From assembly GCA_037355855.1 (NCBI GenBank), contig CM074759.1, positions 5,766,001-5,830,000 of the forward strand: DNA of 64,000 nucleotides, given 5' to 3'. Below are positions 56,019 to 64,000 of this stretch, piece after piece (within the stretch, counting starts at the first letter, position 1; the number at the start of each line of letters is the position of its first letter). A program made the translations under genes and the position numbers. The notes beneath the pieces were generated by a model. It made no database searches. It was not told where the DNA came from and saw only the letters and a program-made list of their open reading frames with translations. Source of the stretch: Pseudo-nitzschia pungens. Taxonomy: Eukaryota > Bacillariophyta > Bacillariophyceae > Bacillariales > Bacillariaceae.

Positions 56019-59000
56019 GGCTCAAATCACTGACACTAGCATCATGGCTGGAGGAGAATGCTATAGCAGCAACCCCAAGCCTCAAAGCAGAGGCTGCATC
56101 TTCCTCACCACCGGCAGCAGGAACTTCAGTTGAGGCATCAGGAGAGGCCACAGGGAGGTCACCAGCCATGGCATTATGGGGAGGATCAGGAACTTCAGGG
56201 GGAACATCAGGAGAGATACCAGGGGAGGCATCAGCCTTGGCAACATTGGAAGGATCACCTCCAGTAGGAGCACCACCTGCAGGCGCTGAAGCCTGGAGAG
56301 CAGTGAGATTGGAAGTGCCGGTTGCTAAAGTATCCATGGATTGAGAATCATCAAAGCCTCCACCACCACTGTCAGCACGGGCTTGGAGGTTAAAGTGCAG
56401 ATCTAGATCAAAGATGAGGTCTGGGGCAAGGTCAACTGACAAGTCATCATCAACAAGTTCCCAATCTCGTGCATCCCCATTACCAAAAAAGGGAAGAGAG
56501 TCATCCTGCATTGGATCTGCAGCAGGTGCAGTTTCCACAACACAATTGACTGCAGCATCCCAATGGTAAGCTTCCATTTCAGTCAAGCACTCAGAAGAGA
56601 ACCATTGTCGAACACAAGAACCATACTGAGCTTCCAGAAAAATAGGCAGGAAAGACAACATGGCCATTGCTTCAGCCTTGGTAGTGATATTGTACAAAGC
56701 AAGGATCTCGCCTCGGTATGAACTGGTATCAACAGAGAGAAAAAGAGGCCATGACCAATTGTCACAGGTTCTGATGCCCAGAAGCACACTGCGCAGTGTC
56801 TTCAAACCCAGCCCTTGGCCCAAGTCAACTGGAAGATCAAGATCAACTACCCCCAGAACAGGAGCAGTTTCATGGCTCTCAATAAATTTAGCTTGGCGGT
56901 GCTTAGCCTGGCGAACAGTCTTGAGCTTGGAGGGGGGAAGAGGTCTGTCAGAAGGATTGGTAGCTGTCTCAATAAACTTGTAGAATTTACCATCAGGTAA
57001 AGAGGCAATGTCTGAAGGTTTGCAACGGTTGAACTGGGCTTTGAGGAGCTTAACAGTTTGGGCGCGCTTTGTAGCATCACATAAAACATGAGCAGCCAGA
57101 ACCAGATTGGGATCAGGAGTTCTGGAGTTGTCAAGGCCGATATTCTTCCTGATAACAGCAATAGGACATGCCTGAAACCTGGGATGAGTCTGAAGCAATT
57201 CGTTGTAGTGGTCAAGATCAAAACTCTGCATGTAAGATCCAAGGAGAAAGCCACAGGTGACAATAACTGGGGCCTGTATGTGGTCATATTTCAGGTCCAT
57301 GTCACAGTCTCTGAGCCTCTGGAGCAACTGGGTTGAAAAGAGATTCTCCAAGGAAACACTGTGTCCCACAAAGAACCGTAAGTGAGGAGCAGTTCTGCTT
57401 CGAAGCCAGAGCTGAGCAACATACAATTCCAAGGTCTTCCTGTCAGGAAGGGTAGTCCAAAGCTTGGTAACAGGCTTGGCCTTGGGATTGAGCCGGGCTC
57501 TTGAGGGAAAAACATACAACACCAGGCGCTTGTCAACAGTCCAAAGAAGATCCAAAGCTTCCTTGAGAGACTTGAGCAGTTCATCATACAATTCCCCAGG
57601 GCGTTGTGACATCAACCGTGGAAGGGACAGAGTGACATAAGAACTATGGGAACACTTGGTGCCAGCAGTGACATCCACTGGAGCTCTAGAATCACTGGAG
57701 CAAACCCCTCGGCGTTGGAGGAAATGCCCAGCAGAAGAGGACAAGACAGTAGCACCACCACCACCAGGAAGAAAGGACACTGATTTGGAAGTGGAAGATT
57801 TGGAAGTGGAAGCATCATCAGCCACAGGTGGCGCAGGTGTAGGAGGTCGCTTCTTGAAATGCCAGTGAGAACCAAGCACCTGATTGGCTGCCAACCATAC
57901 TTTGCCTTCAGTGCTGGGGAGGAGGTTGCCCTCACAATACAGGTCATCAAAACACTCAGGTGACATCTTGGCCAGACCAATAAGACATCGCTTTAGAGCA
58001 TGGCCGGAAGGTTGCTTGGTCCAGTCTGCAGAGGCTTGAAAGCAGAGAGAAGCAAGGGAAACCAGGGACTCCACAGAAGCAGTTCTCCACTCAGGGCTGT
58101 TAGGAAAAGCTTGAGCATATGCTGGAGGGATTGCAGACTGACAGACATCATGGATGGATTTCTTGTCGTTACCCTCCTTCTTGCTGAAGAAGTGTGTAGG
58201 GCTTGGACACCCAGCCCATAACCGGTGACCTGTTGGAGATTTGCGTAAGGCTTGAATTGCAGAAGGTATGGGAGACCTGCCAGAACAGGGACCCTCACCA
58301 TAAAAACACCAGAAGAAGGAAGCAGAATGAGCCCTGTTTGCAGCAGCCAAAGCCTCCTTGCGTTGGAATTGACGTGCTTTCTGCTGAGAGGGATCAGACT
58401 TCTGGGCAGAAGAAAAGGCAAGAGTAGATTGCTTGAGGATAGATGAAGCAGGGAACTTGCCTGAGGTCGTAGAACCCATTGGGGTGTGTCTGGACGTCTG
58501 TTGGCCTGGCAGCTGGGAGTCTGGCTGCTTGGCTCCGGGCTGCTGGGAGCCTGAGGACTGGGATCCTGAGGGCTCGGAGCCTGTCAGCTTGGGGTCGGAC
58601 GGCAGAGTACCTGACGACTGAGAGCCTGACAGAGTACCTGATGGCGGAGGACCTGACTTCTGGGAGCCTGACTGAGAAGCTGCTGACAGAGAAGAAGACT
58701 GCAAGGAATCCCCTGGTGCAGATTCCCCTGTTGCAGATTCAGTGCCAAGCGGCAAGGAATCCCCTGGTGCAGATTCAGTGCCAAGCATATCAACATCAGA
58801 AAGCACACCTGCAGATGAGGACACAGAAGAAGAGGAAGACATATCCTCAACAGAAGACCCATGCATAGAGGATGAAGAGGCTGAGGAGGCTGATGAGGAG
58901 GATGATCTGGTATCAAGAGCAGGGGAAGGAGTGGTAAGAGCGGAGGTGGCACTGGAGTGTCTTGGAGGGGTCTGTTGCACAAAGGGACGCTTGTTAGACC

Positions 59001-59103
59001 GAGACCCAGAGGCAGACCTAGCAAAAGAAGGAGGCGTAGAAGATCTTTTCTTCCGGGAAGCAGCTTGGGAGGTGGGCCACCCCTTATTAGGAGGGGGAGG
59101 CAT
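55939..59103 (-). CDS. LINE ORF1 protein (intact, LINE-1; second N-terminal type)
   Basis: 1,054 residues from the ATG at 59103; the frame is open further upstream through the leader repeats but the Met-Pro-Pro start is shared by all copies. The N-terminus matches LINE-A ('ASRKKRSSTPP', 'RSNKRPFVQ', acidic 'SSSAGVLSDVDMLG', then Gly/Ser/Gln repeats) and not LINE-2 or LINE-3. From 'SASFFWCFYGEGP' onward it is the common conserved region. It overlaps ORF2 by 80 nt. Confidence 0.9.
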   Translation of the reverse strand: MPPPPNKGWPTSQAASRKKRSSTPPSFARSASGSRSNKRPFVQQTPPRHSSATSALTTPSPALDTRSSSSSASSASSSSMHGSSVEDMSSSSSVSSSAGVLSDVDMLGTESAPGDSLPLGTESATGESAPGDSLQSSSLSAASQSGSQKSGPPPSGTLSGSQSSGTLPSDPKLTGSEPSGSQSSGSQQPGAKQPDSQLPGQQTSRHTPMGSTTSGKFPASSILKQSTLAFSSAQKSDPSQQKARQFQRKEALAAANRAHSASFFWCFYGEGPCSGRSPIPSAIQALRKSPTGHRLWAGCPSPTHFFSKKEGNDKKSIHDVCQSAIPPAYAQAFPNSPEWRTASVESLVSLASLCFQASADWTKQPSGHALKRCLIGLAKMSPECFDDLYCEGNLLPSTEGKVWLAANQVLGSHWHFKKRPPTPAPPVADDASTSKSSTSKSVSFLPGGGGATVLSSSAGHFLQRRGVCSSDSRAPVDVTAGTKCSHSSYVTLSLPRLMSQRPGELYDELLKSLKEALDLLWTVDKRLVLYVFPSRARLNPKAKPVTKLWTTLPDRKTLELYVAQLWLRSRTAPHLRFFVGHSVSLENLFSTQLLQRLRDCDMDLKYDHIQAPVIVTCGFLLGSYMQSFDLDHYNELLQTHPRFQACPIAVIRKNIGLDNSRTPDPNLVLAAHVLCDATKRAQTVKLLKAQFNRCKPSDIASLPDGKFYKFIETATNPSDRPLPPSKLKTVRQAKHRQAKFIESHETAPVLGVVDLDLPVDLGQGLGLKTLRSVLLGIRTCDNWSWPLFLSVDTSSYRGEILALYNITTKAEAMAMLSFLPIFLEAQYGSCVRQWFSSECLTEMEAYHWDAAVNCVVETAPAADPMQDDSLPFFGNGDARDWELVDDDLSVDLAPDLIFDLDLHFNLQARADSGGGGFDDSQSMDTLATGTSNLTALQASAPAGGAPTGGDPSNVAKADASPGISPDVPPEVPDPPHNAMAGDLPVASPDASTEVPAAGGEEDAASALRLGVAAIAFSSSHDASVSDLSHANVSTKSAPATLSSERQTRFPSDHG

Positions 59104-61731
59104 TGTATCAGAAGGGGAGCAGCTGAGTGCAGAGATACCAGCTGAGTGCAGAAGCAACCACAGAAAAGCCACTGGGATGTTGAAACTGGTTGCAGGAGCA
59201 ACAACAGACACGCTGCTTGGAGGTAGAAGTGCCAGGTGATGACAAAGGCCTGGGCAGAGGAAGCACCGGTTGAGGGCAAAGCAACAACTGAAAAAAACAA
59301 CCTGTTGAGTGCTGGGGCAACAGCAGACAAAACTCTTGGATGTAAAAGTGCCAGGTGATGACAAAGGCAGGGGCAGAAGAAGCACCGGTTAAGTGCAAAG
59401 CAACAACTGAAAAGCAACCTGTTGGGTGCTGGAGCAACAGCAGACACACCGCTTGGATGGAAAAGTACCAGTGGATGACAAAGGCCGGGGCAGGAGAAGC
59501 ACCGGTTGGGGTCAAAGCAACAACTTAAAGCAACCTGTTGGGTTCTGGGGCAACAGCAGACACACCGCTTGGATGGAAAAGTACCAGTGGATGACAAAGG
59601 CCGGGGCAGGAGAAGCACCGGTTGGGGTCAAAGCAACAACTTAAAGCAACCTGTTGGGTTCTGGGGCAACAGCAGACACGCTTCTTGGATGTAAAAGTGC
59701 CAGGTGATGACAAAGGCCGGGGCAGAAGAAGCACCGGTTGAGGGCAAATCAACAACTGAAAGGCAAATTGGTGGGTGCTGGGGCAACAGCAGACACGCCA
59801 CTTGGATGGAAAAGTGCCAGGTGATGACAAAGGCCGGGGCAAAAGAAGCACCGGTTGAGTGCAAAGCAACCACTGAAAGGCAAATTGGTTGGTGCTGGAG
59901 CAACAGCAGAAACGCCGCTTGGATGGAAAAGTGTCAGGTGATGACAAAGTCCGGGGCAGAAGAAGCACCGGTTGAGGGCAAAGCAACAACTGAAAGGCAA
60001 ATTGGTTGGTGCTGGAGCAACAGCAGACACGCCGCTTGGATGGAAAAGTGCCAGGTGATGACAGGGGCCGGGGCAGGAGAAGCACCGGTTGAGGGCAAAG
60101 CAACAACTGAAAGGCAAATTGGTTGGTGCTGGGGCAGCAGCAGACACGCCGCTTGGATGGAAAAGTGCCGGGTGATGACAAAGGCCGGGGCAGGAGAAGC
60201 ACCGGTTGAGAAAAAGACCGGGGCAGGAGAAGCACCGGTTGGAGGCAAACAACAGCAGAAAACCTCAAGTGGAGTACAGGGGCACCAACTGAAACGCCGC
60301 GCTTGGATGGAAAAGTGCCAGGTGATGACAAAGGCAGGGGCGGGAGAAGCACCGGTTGAGGGCAAAGCAACCACTGAAAGGCAAATTGGTTGGTGCTGGA
60401 GCAACAGCAGACACGCCGCTTGGATGGAAAAGTGCCAGGTGATGACAAAGTCCGGGGCAGGAGAAGCACCGGTTGAGGGCAAAGCAACAACTGAAAAGCC
60501 AATTGGTGGGTACTGGGGCAACAGCAGACACTCCACTTGGATGGAAAAGTGCCAGGTGCTGACAATGGCCGGGGCAGGAGAAGCACCAGTTGAGGGCAAA
60601 CAACAGCCGAAAAGCAAGCTGTTGGGTGCTGGAACAACAGCAGTCACACCTCTTGGATGTAAATGTGCCAGGTGGTGACAAAGCCTGGGCAGGAGAAGCA
60701 CCGGTTGAGGGCAAAGCAACAGCTGAAAAGCAACCAGTTAGATGCTGGGGCAACAGAAGACACGCCGCTGATGATGACAAATGCCGGGGCAGTAGATGCA
60801 CCAGTTGAGTGCAGAAATGCCAGGTGATAGGTTGTATGCTGGAAAACAGGGTACAGCAGCAACAACAGGTCCAACGTTGGTCTGGACAAGGAAAAACTCC
60901 AGGGGAACCAAAAGAAAGGACTGGAGCACTACCAGAAGAGTCACGTTCGAAACCCACAGAGGTGCTCTGGAGTTACAGAATTTGGAAACTCCAGTAGACC
61001 ACTGCAAATCGTGTAGAAACAAACTGGCTTGATTCAAAGACCTTGAGCGAGGCAATTAAACCAGGGAAGCTGCTTGCTTGAAAACAGGGGCTTTAGTAGG
61101 AAAACTTAGGGACCGGGGGATATCAATGGCAGGGCACACTTAAAAGGCTCAGGAGGGAACTTGAAGTTCAAACTCGCAAGTACTTATAAGTGGAAACAGT
61201 ATCCAGGGGCAATTGGCTTGAAAACAGGGACCTTGAGCGAGACACTTAGGGACCAGGGAAGCAGTGGAAACAGTATCCGGGGGCAATTGGCTTGAAAACA
61301 AATACCTTGAGCGAGACACTTAGGGACCAGGGAAGCTGCTTGCTTGAAAACAGGGGCTTTAGTAGAAACACCTAGGGACCAGAGGGAGGCTTGTGTCTTG
61401 AAAACAGTGTCGAACTTGAAGTTCAAGTTGGGGTTGCTTAAGAGCGAAAACACTTAGCGCTGTAGAAAATTATGTGTCCTTGTTTGGCTTGTTGCCGATC
61501 GACCGACCGGCAGGGAAGCAAGCAACCACAGCAACCAAAGGGAGCAAGGAGCAGCCAAACAAACAGCAGAATCAGACAGGGGAGGTCTCTGTTGATAGGT
61601 GTAGTGCTTGGTTTTGTTGTAGGAGCTTTAGAAGTGAGTGAGATATCAAAGGGGAAAGGTGTGTAGAAATCTACGTGTTTTAAGTACTGGAACATCGGAA
61701 CGTCAGACAAAATCGCGCGTCGCAAAATTGT
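59104..61731 (-). promoter_or_regulatory. LINE-1 5' leader
   Basis: 2.6 kb. From the 5' end: the conserved terminal domain (61457-61731, shortened), a small field of 'acttagggaccaggg' repeats (about 61060-61455), the conserved block (60847-61030), and a long 120 bp array (59200-60800). A promoter role is inferred from position. Confidence 0.6.
59200..60800 (-). repeat. About 120 bp tandem repeats in LINE-1 leader
   Basis: Roughly 12 units, regular over most of the array. Unit landmarks are 'tggaaaagtgccaggtgatg', 'caggagaagcaccggttgag', 'gcaaagcaacaactgaaagg' and 'gcaacagcagacacgccgct'. One variant unit near 60200-60300 has a short insert. The 120 bp length keeps frames open on both strands (up to 370 codons). 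The organisation resembles the tandem promoter monomers of mouse L1 elements. Confidence 0.92.
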
Positions 61732-64000
61732 GACAACCATAACATGCTCATGGAAGAACTAGAGGACGCTGAACTCTTTGCAGATGATCTCTCCTTCGCG
61801 AATCCATACAAGTCCAAGCTAATACTAGACCGAGCCTATCAAGAAACAGATCCATCGACAGTTGCACAACAACAGAGCCACATGTCCGCAGCAGAGCAGC
61901 AGCAGTTCCAAGCAATATTAAACAAGTATCCAAATGTCTTCAATGGAGAATTAGGAAGGTATACACACAAGAAGATCTCCCTAAGACTGAAGCCTGGATC
62001 CAAGCCCATACACAAGAAGCCTTATCCAGTTGCATACAAAAGAGAAGACCTATTCAAAAGGGAGCTCCAGAATCTTTGCGACGACGGAGTCCTCAAACGT
62101 TGCACTGGACCTGCCAAATGGGCGTTTCCAACCTTCATAGTACCAAAGAAAGACAACAGGGTCCGATGGGTATCAGACTTCAGAGAACTCAATGAACTTC
62201 TTGAACGCAGACCTTATCCCATACCAAGGATACAAGACATCATGAACAAACGTGGCAAGTACACCCGCTTCACCAAGATTGACTTGTCTATGCAATATTA
62301 CTGCTTTGAACTGGATGATGCAAGCAAAAAGCTCTGTACCATAGTCACCCCTTATGGTTGCTATGAATACCAAAGGCTACCAATGGGAGTTAAAGTCTTC
62401 CCGGATGTGGCGCAGCAGCTCATGGAAGATATTCTACAAGACACTGACTGCACTGTTTATATTGATGATATTGGTATCTGGACCAACGGATCCTTTGACC
62501 TCCACATGAAGACCATTGACAAGATCCTCGACAGACTTAACCAAAATGGACTTAAATGCAACCCACTCAAGTGTGATTGGGCTGTACAAGAAACTGACTT
62601 CCTTGGATATTGGATGACTCCCACAGCAGTTAAGCCATGGAGAAAGAAGATTGAAGCCATCCTACGTATGGACCGACCTCGCACTATCACTCAAGTCAAG
62701 TCCTTCCTTGGAGCAGTAGGATACTACAGAGACATGTGGCCTCGCAGATCTCATGTCTTAGCTCCCCTATTTGATATAACCGGAACGTCCAAGAAGCAGA
62801 CCCCTGCTGTCATCAAGGGCAAACAAAGAAAAGCCCCTTCATCCTTCACTTGGGGACCTGCTCAAGACAAAGCCTTCCAAGAAATGAAAGCAATGATAGC
62901 AGCGGATGCGCTGAACACCTATCCAGACCTCAACAAGCCCTTTGAACTGTACACTGATGCCTCAGACCTACAACTAGGCGCTGCCATAATACAAGATGGC
63001 AAGCCAATAGCCTATTGGTCCAAGAAACTATCCGATGCGCAAAAGAATTATACAACCATGGAGAAAGAACTCCTAGCCATAGTACTCTGTTGCAAAGAGT
63101 ACCGAAAAATGCTACTTGGTGGTGTTATCAATGTATACAATGACCATAAGAACCTTACGTTCAGAACCCTTTCAGTCCAACGCGTCCTCCGGTGGAGACT
63201 ATTCCTTGAAGAATTCGGTGTCAACCTCACCTATGTTGAAGGCAAGAAGAATGTTCTTGCTGATGCCTTCTCCAGACTCCCCCGGATGGATCCACCTACT
63301 GTAGGGAAGAAAGAAGCCCTTGGTAAGGGCACTCTTATTGATTTTGTGAAACTTGAAGTCCCCAAGCAAGATGAAGAACTGTTTCTAACAGAGTTCCTGA
63401 ACTTGTTCCAGCACTTATGCAATGACGCCAACCAGGAACTCCAGGCCTGTCTGCTGAACAATGAGTGTCTGATCAATCTACCTAACAGTCAAGAGGTAGA
63501 ATGCCCTGTAAACTACTCCAACATCTACCTCCATCAGCAGAAGGATCCAACTATCAAGTTCAAGATTCAATCGAAAGCCTTCTTCTACCAAGAATTAGAG
63601 GGCAACAAGATACTTTGCTACACAAACCAAGCCAATCCAGATTGCTGGAGAATCTATATTCCAACATCCCTCATTAATGATACCATCAAGTGGTATCATC
63701 TCCTGTTGGGTCATTGTGGATCCACCAGATTACATCAGACTATATCAGCACGATTCTATGCCGACAACCTAACCAGCTTATGCAAGTCCTACATATGCCC
63801 AGATCACTGCATCAAGTACAAGAATCAGAATGCTCAATATGGCAAATTGCCACCAAAAGAAGCACCCCTGTCGCCATTTCATAAAGTACATGTGGACCTA
63901 ATAGGTCCATGGAAAATTACAGCTCAAGGCAAGAACTACAATTTCAAGGCCTTAACTTGTATTGATCCAGTCACGAACCTCTTGGAAATTATCAGAATCA
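61732..64000 (+). pseudogene. pol: Gypsy polyprotein, continued: reverse transcriptase, RNase H, integrase (runs off right edge)
   Basis: 61732-61748 repeats the target duplication. The frame is then open without a stop to the window end (over 750 codons). RT motifs: 'RWVSDFRELNELLERRPYPIP', 'FTKIDLSMQYYCFEL', 'LPMGVKVFPDV', and catalytic YIDD at 62458-62469 (YxDD with Ile). RNase H: 'ELYTDASDLQLGAA' near 62950 and 'TTMEKELLAIVL' near 63054. Integrase: HHCC zinc-binding domain ('WYHLLLGHCG' to 'CKSYICPDHC', 63691-63813), then the first catalytic Asp in 'HVDLIGPW' near 63894; the rest is beyond the edge. RT before integrase is diagnostic for Gypsy/Ty3. The frame joins exactly to 15646, so the gene was intact at that point when LINE-1 inserted, but it is now split by 46 kb. 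Confidence 0.94.

Larger units (their letters stand above)
52041..61731 (-). mobile_element. LINE-1, 5' part
   Basis: Begins inside ORF2 (with the repeated 17 bp target of LINE-2 at 52041-52057) and runs through ORF1 and the leader to the 5' end at 61731, followed by the 17 bp target duplication in Gypsy. It belongs with 15647-17903. The leader lacks about 540 bp found in LINE-3 (deletion joint near 61457). Confidence 0.94.

Noticed and set aside
59104..59385. ORF1 of LINE-1 starting at 59385 with 94 extra residues
   Set aside because: The extension is translated leader repeat and is not conserved between copies; the ATG at 59103 matches the start of every other copy.
59200..60800. CRISPR-like array of regular repeats
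   Set aside because: Units are contiguous 120 bp tandem repeats without unique spacers, inside a eukaryotic LINE leader.

Overview
This 64 kb window is made entirely of transposable elements from a eukaryotic genome; I see no host gene, rRNA or tRNA. The Copia polyprotein has the LDSHADT protease signature and the 'TPFEIVHGYMPDISLYQ' integrase C-terminus that I associate with the CoDi lineage of diatoms. A diatom, probably a pennate one with a large repeat-rich genome, is the most likely source (inference). Four kinds of element are present: a very large LINE family (about 12 kb, ORF1 plus a 1,970-residue ORF2), one Copia/CoDi element, one Gypsy element, and a 2.0 kb non-coding element that shares both ends with the LINE.

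From about 15.06 kb to the right edge the window is one five-level nest. A Gypsy element (15061-15646 and 61732-64000) is split by LINE-1 (15647-17903 and 52041-61731). LINE-1 is split by LINE-2 (17904-19073 and 41269-52040). LINE-2 is split by the Copia element (19074-19742 and 32083-41268). The left Copia LTR is split by LINE-3 (19743-32082, intact). All three LINEs are on the minus strand. The three LINE joints carry exact 17, 17 and 20 bp target-site duplications; the Copia joint has an approximate 5 bp one. Removing each insert with one copy of its duplication restores the reading frame of its host. The ORF2s of LINE-1 and LINE-2 both return to the 5,913 nt length of LINE-3 ORF2. Relative ages follow: Gypsy, LINE-1, LINE-2, Copia, LINE-3.

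The first 15 kb is a second nest, on the plus strand. LINE-A (1-8087) runs in from the left edge and has lost about 2.3 kb covering the end of ORF1 and the whole endonuclease. It sits in the ORF2 of another LINE, A2 (8088-8571 and 13319-15060), whose tail lies in the Gypsy element. A2 also carries the 2.0 kb non-autonomous element (called E1 here) in its RNase H domain. A 2,729 bp tandem duplication has doubled E1 and its surroundings.

The LINE encodes an unrecognised ORF1 protein with a Ser/Gly or Gln/Ser-rich N-terminus. Its ORF2 combines an APE-type endonuclease, a reverse transcriptase (FVDD), an RNase H and a CCHC finger. The ORFs overlap by 80 nt in every complete copy. The 5' leaders hold large, copy-variable tandem arrays (15, about 120 and about 150 bp units). 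The 3' end is a compact multi-hairpin tail followed by (ATT)n. E1 keeps that tail with compensating base changes, which suggests it is mobilised in trans by the LINE ORF2 protein.
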